Assembly: GCF_009720745.1 (NCBI RefSeq)
Contig: NZ_WNKX01000003.1
Coordinates: 62,001-126,000, forward strand
Origin: Massilia eburnea
Lineage (GTDB): Bacteria; Pseudomonadota; Gammaproteobacteria; Burkholderiales; Burkholderiaceae_D
Direction of reading: 5' to 3'
Length of the DNA stretch: 64,000 bases
Shown here: piece after piece, positions 53,228 to 61,415 of the stretch
How the letters are laid out: each line of letters starts with the position of its first letter
Numbering within the stretch: the stretch's first letter is position 1
The notes under the pieces: model-generated
The model's input: only the letters and a program-made list of their open reading frames with translations
The model's database searches: none
Told to the model about the DNA's origin: nothing
Made by a program: the position numbers and the translations under genes

Positions 53228-54445
53228 TCAACCGGTTTCTGCGGCTTGTGAGGAGAGGACATCGGCCGTGGCGGGAGATGCCGCCGGGGCCTGCTGGCTG
53301 GCCAGGCAGCGGAAGGATTTCGGCGTGCAGCCGTATTCTTCCTTGAAGAGTTTATTGAAATACGAAACGTTGGAATAGCCGACGGAATAGGCAACTTCCG
53401 CCACCGCAGCGGCACTATTTTCCGCCAATAATCTCGCCGCTTCGGTCAGCCGCAATTTATTGAGGTAACTGGTGAAAGTCATGCCCAATTCGGTTTTTAA
53501 TACCTCATTGACTTTATTCCGGTTGGTCCCGGTCGCCGTCACCACGCTTTCCAGGTCCAGATCGGTATTTGTGTAATTGGTGGCAATATATCGCAGTACC
53601 GTTGCCTTTTCCTTATCTTTATACGGCTCCAGTGTTAATTGTCGATAAGCGACCAGCGGTAAATCCTTTTTCATTTTTGAATTCAGGCTGGCGGTCAGCG
53701 CATGGGCGTGGACGCGGAAGAACCACAGGGCGAAGGCCAGCCAGCTCAGCAGCAAAAAGACCACGAGTGCCGCGATGTAGCGGTAATCGCGGCCATGCAG
53801 CGTCAGTTCGCTGATATCCAGGTAGGAGTCGACATTGTGCGGGCTCTGGCTGCTGCTGCCGAACAGGATCTTCGAGACCTTGTTGAGCTCATAGCCCTGG
53901 TACGACAGGTCCAGCTTGACCGTGTAGAACCACCAGTCAGGAATAGTCAGCCGTGTCAGGTCCAGCGAGACCGGGACGCCGCGTGCGTTGCATGAAAAAT
54001 AAGTCCCCGGCGAGCGGTAAGTCAGGAAGTCGCCGACCTTCGAGATCTTGTCGTCGAAGGTGGAAATCCCGAAGATCATCGAATTCGATGGCGCGCATTT
54101 GGCCAGGAAAGTGACATCGGTGTACTTGGCCCAGTCCACCTGGGCCAGCCGCCCCTTGCCATCCTGCAGAATCAATCCCGCGGAGGTAAAAGGATATTGC
54201 CCCGCATCCGTGACCTTGAATTCGAAGCGCAGCTGATCGCGCTGCGGGTCCGTTATCCGGGCGCTGGACGTGCCGCCCATGGCCTGGTCGGTGTTGGTCA
54301 TGTAGTGCCAACCGGCGCCGGGCTTGTTCGTCGCCAGCAGCGGCACCGACAGGTAGCTTTGGGAAATCAGGAAAAACGCCAGCACTGCATCGGCAATCAC
54401 GAGGCCGATCAATGCCAGCAGCGCCTTCTTATAAAACTCTTGCAT
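53228..54445 (-). CDS. Membrane-anchored AraC-family regulator with a CIA30-like periplasmic domain
   Basis: A 405-residue protein with transmembrane helices at about residues 8-28 and 223-244. Between them lies a periplasmic region of about 190 residues; its DQAMGGTSSARI segment resembles the NDxVMGGxS signature of CIA30-type galactose-binding-like sandwiches. Residues 283-381 are a cytoplasmic AraC double helix-turn-helix (VAEVAYSVGYSNVSYFNKLFK, split; GCTPKSFR). It may sense a periplasmic saccharide directly and activate genes from the membrane. Target genes are unknown. A 12-bp inverted repeat lies just before its start. Confidence 0.82.
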   Translation of the reverse strand: MQEFYKKALLALIGLVIADAVLAFFLISQSYLSVPLLATNKPGAGWHYMTNTDQAMGGTSSARITDPQRDQLRFEFKVTDAGQYPFTSAGLILQDGKGRLAQVDWAKYTDVTFLAKCAPSNSMIFGISTFDDKISKVGDFLTYRSPGTYFSCNARGVPVSLDLTRLTIPDWWFYTVKLDLSYQGYELNKVSKILFGSSSQSPHNVDSYLDISELTLHGRDYRYIAALVVFLLLSWLAFALWFFRVHAHALTASLNSKMKKDLPLVAYRQLTLEPYKDKEKATVLRYIATNYTNTDLDLESVVTATGTNRNKVNEVLKTELGMTFTSYLNKLRLTEAARLLAENSAAAVAEVAYSVGYSNVSYFNKLFKEEYGCTPKSFRCLASQQAPAASPATADVLSSQAAETG

Positions 54446-54454
54446 TATTCAGAA

Positions 54455-54522
54455 TGGTTGAACTGTCTCTCTATGCAATGCCTCTTGCCGGGCCTGCTAA
54501 TTGCATCATAACAGTTCAACCA
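54455..54522. promoter_or_regulatory. 12-bp perfect inverted repeat ahead of the membrane AraC gene
   Basis: TGGTTGAACTGT (54455-54466) and ACAGTTCAACCA (54511-54522) are exact reverse complements separated by 44 bp; the nearer arm ends 9 bp before the ATG. It could be a pair of operators for DNA looping or autoregulation, or a long-loop hairpin hiding the ribosome binding site, which is otherwise not obvious. Confidence 0.55.
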
Positions 54523-54559
54523 GTTAAAGGGGGCCAATCGTGCCCCCCCTCTTCTGCGT

Positions 54560-56800
54560 TCAGCGCGAGCGCCGCAACGGTTTGCCATTGACGTCGTAAC
54601 TGGCGGCCTCCAGATGCACCACGGTGCTGACCGCCCCGGCGCCGGCTGCATCGGCCGCCAGGGTAATCTTGTAGTCACCTTTGGCGACTTTCCAGGTCTT
54701 GCTGGCCGAATCGTACATGGCCAGCAGGCGCGGATCGACCGTGACCGAGGCTTTGGCTGCGCCGCCAGGCTGCAGGTCGACTTTCTGGAAACCCGCCAGG
54801 CGTTTGGGCGCTTCCCATTTGGCCTTGAGCGGCGCCACGTAGACCTGCGCCACTTCCTTACCCGCTACCTTGCCGGTGTTTTTCACCGTGAACGCCGCCT
54901 CCAGCACACCGTTCTTCACGCTGGCGGACAGGCCGCTGAATGCAAACTGTGTGTAGGACAGTCCATGGCCGAACGGGAACAGCGGTTTCAATCCCTTCAG
55001 GTCGAACCATTTGTAGCCGACCGCTGCGCCCTCGTGGTAATCGACGTCGAAGCGCTTGTCCGCGACCTCGGGATAGCCATCCAGCACGGGACGCGGCAGC
55101 TGCGACTCGGAGGCCGGGAAAGTGGCTGGCAGGTGGCCGGACGGATTGACTTCGCCGAACAGCACGCTGGCGATCGCCTCACCGCCGCTGCTACCCGGGT
55201 ACCAGGCTTCCAGCACGGACGGCACTTTCGACAGCCATGGCATGGTCACCGGGCCGCCCGTTTCCAGCACCACCACGGTCTTCGGATTGGCCGCGCTGAC
55301 CGCAGCAATCAGCTCATCCTGCTTGCCGGACAGCGAGAGATTGCCTGCATCGAGCGCCTCGCCGACCCATTGCGTGCCGAACACCAGCACCACGTCGCTT
55401 TCCTGCGCCAGTTTCGCTGCCGCTGCCTTGTCGCTGCCGTCGTTGAACGACACTTGTGCCGAAGGCGCGCGCTTCTGGATCGCTTTCAGCGGCGACGACG
55501 GGTAATACATGATCGGGCCCGGCCAGGTTTTCGGCTCCAGGCCCGGCACCGCATTGCCGCCGTGCGGGTAGACCAGGGAAGAACCGCCGCCGGCCAGCAC
55601 GCCTTTGTCGGCATAGCCGCCGATCACCGCGATACGCTTGACGGACTGCGACAGCGGCAGCAGCCCGCCTTCATTCTTCAGCAGCACCATGCCTTCCTGC
55701 GCGTCCTTCATGGACACGGCGGCGTCGGCATGGAAGTCGATCTTGTCCGGCGCGGACGCCACCGGATGGTCGACCACGCCGTTCGCGAACATGGCCCACA
55801 GTACGCGGCGCGCCATGTCATCCAGGCGCGCCGGCGGCACCCAGCCATTCAGCACGGCTTCCTTCAGGGGCGCGCCGAAATAGTCCGAGAGGTCGAATGG
55901 ATAGCCCGATTGCTGGTCCAGGCCCGCATTGGCAGCCGGGATGGTGCTGTGGGTTGCCCCCCAGTCGGACATGACCCAGCCCTTGAAGCCCCAGTCTTTT
56001 TTCAGCACCTCGTTCAGCAGGTAATTGTTTTCGCAGGCATAGACGCCGTTGACCCGGTTGTAGGAGCACATGACGGAGCCGGGATGCCCCTCTTCGTTCG
56101 CGATCTGCAAGGCCAGCAGGTCCGACATGCGGGCCGACTGGTCGTCGATCTTCACGTTCAGGGTGGTGCGGCCGCTCTCCTGGTCGTTCAGAGCGTAGTG
56201 CTTCAGCGTCGACACCACGCGGCTCGACTGGATGCCCTTGATCTGGGCGCCGACCATCTTGCCGGCCAGGAGCGGATCTTCGCCGCCATATTCGAAATTG
56301 CGGCCATTGCGCGGGTCGCGCATCAGGTTCACGCCCCCGGCCAGCAGTACGTTGAAGCCGTAGCCGCGCGCTTCGGCGCCGATCATGGCGCCGCCTGCGA
56401 ACGCCGTCTGCGGATCCCAGGTCGCCACCGTGTTCAGGCCCGAAGGCAGCGCCGTCGCCGGCCGCACGTGAGGGCCGCCCTGGCTGGCGACGCCGACGCC
56501 GGCGTCCGTCTGCCACAGGTTGGGAATGCCGAGGCGCGGCACGCCGTACACGAAACCGGCCGACTGGTTGTACGATTCATCCGGGCGCTTGAACTTCTTG
56601 GCCTCTTGGTCCATGCCGAAATAGCCGAAGACCAGCTTCAGCTTTTCGTCCATGGTCATTTCCTTGATCACCAGGTCGGCGCGCTCGGCGGCGCCCAACT
56701 GCGTATTCATCCAGGGTTTTGCATCCGACGCGGCCAGCGCAGATCCGCAGCACATGGCAATCGCGGCGGACAGGAGACTGATCGTTTTCTTCAATTTCAT
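54560..56800 (-). CDS. GH3 beta-glucosidase/xylosidase
   Basis: A 746-residue exported enzyme with a signal peptide ending GSALAASD. It has the GH3 barrel with nucleophile Asp in GWVMSDWGATHS near residue 280, the second alpha/beta domain (VAVIGGYADKGVLAGGGSS), and a C-terminal FnIII-like domain (GKEVAQVYVAPLKAKWEAPKRL, split). It probably degrades xyloglucan backbone oligosaccharides to glucose after side chains are gone. A terminator-like hairpin lies in its leader, directly before GAGGAAACC and the ATG. Confidence 0.92.
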   Translation of the reverse strand: MKLKKTISLLSAAIAMCCGSALAASDAKPWMNTQLGAAERADLVIKEMTMDEKLKLVFGYFGMDQEAKKFKRPDESYNQSAGFVYGVPRLGIPNLWQTDAGVGVASQGGPHVRPATALPSGLNTVATWDPQTAFAGGAMIGAEARGYGFNVLLAGGVNLMRDPRNGRNFEYGGEDPLLAGKMVGAQIKGIQSSRVVSTLKHYALNDQESGRTTLNVKIDDQSARMSDLLALQIANEEGHPGSVMCSYNRVNGVYACENNYLLNEVLKKDWGFKGWVMSDWGATHSTIPAANAGLDQQSGYPFDLSDYFGAPLKEAVLNGWVPPARLDDMARRVLWAMFANGVVDHPVASAPDKIDFHADAAVSMKDAQEGMVLLKNEGGLLPLSQSVKRIAVIGGYADKGVLAGGGSSLVYPHGGNAVPGLEPKTWPGPIMYYPSSPLKAIQKRAPSAQVSFNDGSDKAAAAKLAQESDVVLVFGTQWVGEALDAGNLSLSGKQDELIAAVSAANPKTVVVLETGGPVTMPWLSKVPSVLEAWYPGSSGGEAIASVLFGEVNPSGHLPATFPASESQLPRPVLDGYPEVADKRFDVDYHEGAAVGYKWFDLKGLKPLFPFGHGLSYTQFAFSGLSASVKNGVLEAAFTVKNTGKVAGKEVAQVYVAPLKAKWEAPKRLAGFQKVDLQPGGAAKASVTVDPRLLAMYDSASKTWKVAKGDYKITLAADAAGAGAVSTVVHLEAASYDVNGKPLRRSR

Positions 56801-56810
56801 GGTTTCCTCG

Positions 56811-56840
56811 AAAAAAGGGGCGACCGTGGCCGGCCGCCCC
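56811..56840 (-). terminator. Terminator-like hairpin inside the GH3 leader
   Basis: On the minus strand: a GGGGCG/CGCCCC stem (56817-56840, 12-base loop that is itself palindromic) followed by six T (56811-56816), then the GH3 ribosome binding site and ATG at 56800. It may end the GH5 transcript, act as an attenuator for GH3, or both. No promoter fits between the T-run and the ATG. Confidence 0.65.
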
Positions 56841-56942
56841 GAAAACTACCGGAAAGGGTAGAGGAGACTACAGGGTACAACAAGGGTACCTGGACGCCGT
56901 CCCGGCATTGGCCGGCCCGCGCCCCGGTGAACTCTAAAACAA

Positions 56943-58361
56943 TTACTGCGCCCGGGCTGCATCGACAATCGCCGATATCACGTCGGGGAAGGCCTGCCTG
57001 CCGCTCGCGCGGTCGAAAAGGCCCATCTGGTGGTTGCCGGCGTAGCCGTTATCCCAGTACATCGGTACGATGCCGCGGGACCAGGCAGCCCGGGTAATGT
57101 ACTGGTCCCAGTACTTGCGGTTGACGCCGGACGGATCGTATTCCTCACGCCGGATTGCTCCGTACTCGCCAAGCAGGACCGGCACGCCCTTATCGATAAA
57201 GCCGTTCTTCATCTTCTGGAACTGCGCGTCGGCATGCGCCTCATTGCCAGGACCGTCCGGGTTTGCGGCCTTTCCCCACTTCCAGGAAGCGCTTTTCTCA
57301 TCCAGCGCAAAGCTGTAGGGATCGTAATAGTGAACCTCCATCAACATGCGCTGTGCGGCCCGGTCGCTCGGCATAGCAGCATTGCAGCTGATGGCATGGT
57401 CGATGTTGGTGTTGAAGGCCTGGACCACCAGGTGGCGGCTCGCATTGTTCCCGCCTGTCGCGCGGACGGCGGAGATGAAGGCCTGGTTGAATCCTTTCTG
57501 CACTTCGCAATATTCGGCGGTTGGAGGGGAATAGTCCCCGTCGACCATGACTTCATTGCTGCCGGCGAAAAGCAGCGTGTCGTCGTGGTTCCTGAAATTG
57601 TTGGCGATCTGGGTCCAGAACCTGGCCAGCCTGGCGTTTGCCGCCGGTTGGGCTGCATAAGTCGGCTGCATCCAGCCGCCGTCCCAATGGATGTTGATCA
57701 TCGCCACCAGGCCGGCCTGGTGGGCATAGTTCACGACCTCGGTCACCCGCTCCATCCATTGCGGGCTGATATTGTCGTCGGCATCGGCGTACTGCTTCCA
57801 CGACACGGGAATGCGCACGCTCCGGAATCCGGCCGCCTTGATGGCGTTGAACAGCGCCTGGGTTGCCTTGGCATTGCCCCACCCGGCCTCGTTGAAACCA
57901 TGGCTCCCCCACACGTAGGCGGGGCCGCTGGCCTCGAGTGCGTTGCCCAGGTTCCAGCCCGGCGCCATTTGGGCCGACAGCTGCATGCTGCTGATGTCGC
58001 GCATGGCGCCGACGCGTACCGCATGTGCCGCCCCCGACTGGTAGCTGCCGCCGCCGGCCCGGAACTTGATCCAGTACCAGTAGGCGGTGCCGGGGATGGC
58101 GCTACGGTCAACGTAGCTGGTCGCGCCCTGCTCCGCCAATGCAATCTGGCTGCCGCCTTCCGGGTTGCTGTCGGTACCACGGTAAAGCTGCAAGCCGCCG
58201 GCAGCGCCTTCGACGGTCCATTCCAGGCGGACGTCACTGCCGGTGCCGCTGGCGCTCAGGCATACCTTTACCCCTCCGCCGCTGCCGCAGTTCTGCGCCT
58301 GCGCCAATGGCGCCGTACACAGCGCCATTGCCAGGACCGCATTCGTCAACCAAGGTCTCAT
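56943..58361 (-). CDS. GH5 endoglucanase/xyloglucanase
   Basis: A 472-residue exported enzyme with a signal peptide ending LAQAQN. Residues about 25-115 form an FnIII-like sandwich, and about 120-470 the GH5 barrel. The motif series is GWNLGNALEA, VRIPVSWKQY, the acid/base Glu in FAGSNEVMVDG, HYYDPYSF and the nucleophile Glu in VLLGEYGAI. The subfamily cannot be set from sequence alone; GH5_4-like xyloglucanase fits the context. It shares a divergent control region (operator H) with GH42 (2), its CAATT end 57 bp from this ATG. Confidence 0.88.
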   Translation of the reverse strand: MRPWLTNAVLAMALCTAPLAQAQNCGSGGGVKVCLSASGTGSDVRLEWTVEGAAGGLQLYRGTDSNPEGGSQIALAEQGATSYVDRSAIPGTAYWYWIKFRAGGGSYQSGAAHAVRVGAMRDISSMQLSAQMAPGWNLGNALEASGPAYVWGSHGFNEAGWGNAKATQALFNAIKAAGFRSVRIPVSWKQYADADDNISPQWMERVTEVVNYAHQAGLVAMINIHWDGGWMQPTYAAQPAANARLARFWTQIANNFRNHDDTLLFAGSNEVMVDGDYSPPTAEYCEVQKGFNQAFISAVRATGGNNASRHLVVQAFNTNIDHAISCNAAMPSDRAAQRMLMEVHYYDPYSFALDEKSASWKWGKAANPDGPGNEAHADAQFQKMKNGFIDKGVPVLLGEYGAIRREEYDPSGVNRKYWDQYITRAAWSRGIVPMYWDNGYAGNHQMGLFDRASGRQAFPDVISAIVDAARAQ

Positions 58362-58417
58362 TGCTCCACCTATCTCCCTATTACAGTGTGCATTGTGTGA
58401 TCTGCACTACGGCGCCG

Positions 58418-58450
58418 CAATTGCAAAAAGCGCCAAGGAGGAAAATGAAA
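58418..58450 (+). promoter_or_regulatory. Operator-like element H, between GH5 and GH42 (2)
   Basis: CAATT-GC-AAAAAGCGCCAA, seven bases, AATGAAA. The two genes diverge across 177 bp; the element is 57 bp from the GH5 ATG and 89 bp from the GH42 ATG. Confidence 0.6.
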
Positions 58451-58465
58451 TTGCGCAGACTGCGG

Positions 58466-58493
58466 TTAAAACGTTGGCGCACAGCGATAGTAT
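58466..58493 (+). promoter_or_regulatory. Possible GH42 (2) promoter next to operator H
   Basis: TTAAAA (58466-58471), a 16-bp spacer and TAGTAT (58488-58493). The -35 box is weak and begins 16 bp after operator H, as expected for a promoter that needs an AraC-type activator. Confidence 0.35.
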
Positions 58494-58538
58494 CCACACA
58501 ATAGAGCCATTGGAAAACAACATCCCGGGAGACACCCA

Positions 58539-60659
58539 ATGCTTCGACAGAAATTGCTCTTTTCAGCGCTTGCCTGCGCACTGGCCGGCACTACCTGGGG
58601 GCAGGCCCCTTCCCCAGCCGTCCCGCCAATGCCCACCATCCTGTATGGCACGGCGTACTACCATGAATACATGCCGTATGAGCGGCTGGAGAAGGATGTG
58701 CAGATGATGAAAGCCGCCGGCTTCAACGTCGTGCGGCTGGGCGAATCCACCTGGAGCTTGTGGGAGCCGGAAGACGGCCGCTTCGAATATGCCTGGATGG
58801 ACCGTGTGGTCGACGCCATGGGCAAGGCGGGCATCAAGGTCATCATGGGGACGCCAACCTATTCCATTCCAGCCTGGATGGCCAGGCAGAACCCGGAAAT
58901 CCTGGCCCGCAAGTTCAACGGGGCGCAGAATATGTACGGCATGCGCCAGAACATGAACACCGATTCGGCGGCCTACCGTTTCTATGCTGAGCGCCTGATC
59001 CGCAAGATCGCCGCCCATTACAAGGACAATCCCAACGTCATCGGCTGGCAGGTCGACAACGAGACCGGCGCCTACGGCGCGGCCAACGAGGATGTCTTCG
59101 TGCGTTTCCAGCACCACCTGGAGAAGAAGTTCGGCACGCCGGAAAACCTCAGCAAGGCGTGGTTCCTCAATTACTGGGGCCAGGACCTGCATTCATGGGC
59201 CGACCTGCCTCGCCCCGACGCCGCCCAGAGCACGGGCTACAAGCTGGAATGGTCGCGCTGGGGCCAGATGCGCGTGACCGAATTCCTGCACTGGCAGGCC
59301 AGGCTGGTGCGCGAATGCGCCTCGCCGCGCCAGTTCGTGACGCACGACTTCGCCGGCTCCATGCATAGCGACGTCAATGAGGAAGCGGTTTCGGCCGCAC
59401 TCGACATGCCGGCGGTGAACATCTACCACTGGGGCCAGCGCGAATACTACAACGGCGCCGACCAGACGATGCAGGCCGACTTCACCCGTTCGCTCAAGCG
59501 CAACAACTTCCTGGTCACCGAAACCAACGCGCAGACCACGGACTGGAGCTCCTCGTTCCAGTACCCGCCTTACGACGGCCAGTTCCGGCAGGATGTCTAC
59601 ACGCACCTGTCCAACGGCTCGAACATGGTCGAATACTGGCACTGGTCCTCGATCCACGCCAACCAGGAGACCTACTGGAAAGGCGTGCTGTCGCACGATA
59701 TGGAGCCGAACCGCGCCTATGCCGAAATGAGCCGCACCGGCCGCGAGCTGCAGAAGATCGGCCCGCGCCTGGTCAACCTGAAGTTGCACAACGACGTCGC
59801 GATCCTGTGGAGCCGCGATTCGCTCAATGCCCTCAACGACATGCCCTTCGCCAAGGACTCCCAATGGGGCGGCGGCGGCAGCAAGGCCGATTACGGTTCG
59901 CTGGTGCGCCAGATGCATCGCGCCCTGTACGACATGAAGGTCGGGGCCGACTTCGTATTCCCGGAAGCGCAGGACTTTTCGCAATACAAGCTGCTGATCG
60001 TGCCGGCCCTGTACTCGGCCGACGATGCCCTGCTGAAGCGCATTGCCGACTACATCCGCAAAGGCGGGCGCGTCGTGATGACCTTCAAGAGCGGATTCAC
60101 CAACGAGAATGCGGCCGTGCGCTGGTCGATGGCGCCCGGACCGCTGCGCGAAGCGCTCGGCTTCCATTACCAGGAATTTTCCAACCTGGCGCAGCCACTG
60201 ACGCTCAAGGGCGACCCATTCCAGGCGGGCGGCGACAATAAAGTGCAGTACTGGGCCGAGTTCCTGCAACTCGATACCGCCAAGGCCCTGGCCTATTATG
60301 ACCACCATTTCTTCGGCCGCTGGCCGGCCATCACGCAGAACCAGTACGGCGCCGGCAAAGTGATCTACGAGGGCACCTACCTGACGGACAAGCTGCAGAA
60401 AGCGGTGCTGAAGTCCGCGCTGGATGAGGCCGGGCTTTCCGGGCCCGACCAGCAATTGCCGGCCCAGGTCCACACCCGCAGCGGCACCAACGATTACGGC
60501 AGGACGGTGCGCTACTTCTTCAACTACTCGGGCGCCGCCGCCAGTTTCAAGTACCAGTACAAGGGAGGCACCGACCTGCTCACTTCCCGCCCGGTCAAGG
60601 CCGACGACACGGTCAATCTCGGGCCATGGGAGGTGGCGATCGTGGAAGAGAACCGCTAG
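58539..60659 (+). CDS. GH42 beta-galactosidase-like enzyme (2)
   Basis: A 706-residue exported enzyme with a short signal peptide ending TTWGQAP. It has the typical GH42 start ILYGTAYYHEYMPYERLEKD, the acid/base Glu E175 (GWQVDNETGAYG) and a nucleophile Glu near residue 328 (VTETNAQTTDW). The middle domain LLIVPALYSADDALLKRI (broken from its next strand) and a short C-terminal beta domain follow. It is closer to canonical GH42 than copy (1). It stands alone on the plus strand and converges on the SGNH pair. Confidence 0.9.
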   Translation: MLRQKLLFSALACALAGTTWGQAPSPAVPPMPTILYGTAYYHEYMPYERLEKDVQMMKAAGFNVVRLGESTWSLWEPEDGRFEYAWMDRVVDAMGKAGIKVIMGTPTYSIPAWMARQNPEILARKFNGAQNMYGMRQNMNTDSAAYRFYAERLIRKIAAHYKDNPNVIGWQVDNETGAYGAANEDVFVRFQHHLEKKFGTPENLSKAWFLNYWGQDLHSWADLPRPDAAQSTGYKLEWSRWGQMRVTEFLHWQARLVRECASPRQFVTHDFAGSMHSDVNEEAVSAALDMPAVNIYHWGQREYYNGADQTMQADFTRSLKRNNFLVTETNAQTTDWSSSFQYPPYDGQFRQDVYTHLSNGSNMVEYWHWSSIHANQETYWKGVLSHDMEPNRAYAEMSRTGRELQKIGPRLVNLKLHNDVAILWSRDSLNALNDMPFAKDSQWGGGGSKADYGSLVRQMHRALYDMKVGADFVFPEAQDFSQYKLLIVPALYSADDALLKRIADYIRKGGRVVMTFKSGFTNENAAVRWSMAPGPLREALGFHYQEFSNLAQPLTLKGDPFQAGGDNKVQYWAEFLQLDTAKALAYYDHHFFGRWPAITQNQYGAGKVIYEGTYLTDKLQKAVLKSALDEAGLSGPDQQLPAQVHTRSGTNDYGRTVRYFFNYSGAAASFKYQYKGGTDLLTSRPVKADDTVNLGPWEVAIVEENR

Positions 60660-60688
60660 GCTGGCGCGCCGGGCGCCGCCCCGGCAGG

Positions 60689-61411
60689 CTATTTGAGCAG
60701 CGCCTCGATATCGGGGCGCATCGCTTTCGCCAGCAGCTCGTAGCCCTTTTCCGAGAAATGCAGGAGATCGGGCTGCAGCTCGCGTGACAGCACGCCGCCC
60801 TCGCCCATGAAAACCGAACCGTAGTCGTGGAAGAAGATGCTCTTGCCATCCCCCAGCGTACGGACTTGCTGGTTCAAGGCGATTGCCCGCCGCCGCCCCC
60901 ACGAATCCGGCGCGCCTGCCGGCAACACGGCATTGAGAAGAATGCGCGCTTTCGGGTACTGCTGGCGAAGTTTCGCCACGACGGCCTTGATGCCGCCGAA
61001 TACCTGGTTGGCGTCTTCGCCGCACATATTGATGTTATTCACGCCGATCATCAGCACCACCAGCTTCGGCTTGAGCGCCGCGATCGCGGGGTCCTGCAGC
61101 CGCCACAGGACGTTGCCGGTATGATCGGCGCTGATGCCGAAATTGGCCGCCTTCAGCGCCCCGAAATTCTTGTCCCACAGGGCTTTCGGCCACATCTCGG
61201 TGAGGGAATCGCCGACGAACATGACATCGACATTGCCCTGCGCGGCACGCGCCGACTGGCCGGCAAAAATCTGGTGCCAGCGTTCGATCGACATCCCGGG
61301 ATATTCGACCTCGCGCGCAGCCGGGACCGTAGCGCAGTTTCCCGCCCACGCCGATTGTATCGTGCAGGCAGCCAGCAACAGGCATGCACGTACCGTTTTG
61401 AACAAAGTCAT
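60689..61411 (-). CDS. SGNH/GDSL esterase (1)
   Basis: A 240-residue exported hydrolase with a signal peptide ending QSAWAGN. The SGNH blocks are complete: Ser in MFVGDSLTEMW, Gly in FGISADHTGNV, Asn in IGVNNINMCG and the Asp/His pair in DLLHFSEKGYE. Relatives act as carbohydrate acetyl esterases. It lies 4 bp downstream of a longer SGNH gene and is probably cotranscribed; the two are related in their catalytic domains. Confidence 0.85.
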   Translation of the reverse strand: MTLFKTVRACLLLAACTIQSAWAGNCATVPAAREVEYPGMSIERWHQIFAGQSARAAQGNVDVMFVGDSLTEMWPKALWDKNFGALKAANFGISADHTGNVLWRLQDPAIAALKPKLVVLMIGVNNINMCGEDANQVFGGIKAVVAKLRQQYPKARILLNAVLPAGAPDSWGRRRAIALNQQVRTLGDGKSIFFHDYGSVFMGEGGVLSRELQPDLLHFSEKGYELLAKAMRPDIEALLK

Positions 61412-61415
61412 GAGA

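Noticed and set aside
53070-53378. A 102-codon plus-strand frame across the regulator gap
   Set aside because: Its second half is antisense to the AraC coding region and its first half crosses a stem-loop; no ribosome binding site.
54614-57097. An 827-codon plus-strand open frame opposite GH3
   Set aside because: Antisense shadow of GH3, with no motif and no plausible start.
59193-61025. A 610-codon minus-strand open frame opposite GH42 (2)
   Set aside because: Runs through the GH42 gene and into the SGNH gene in another frame; GH42 catalytic motifs are on the plus strand.
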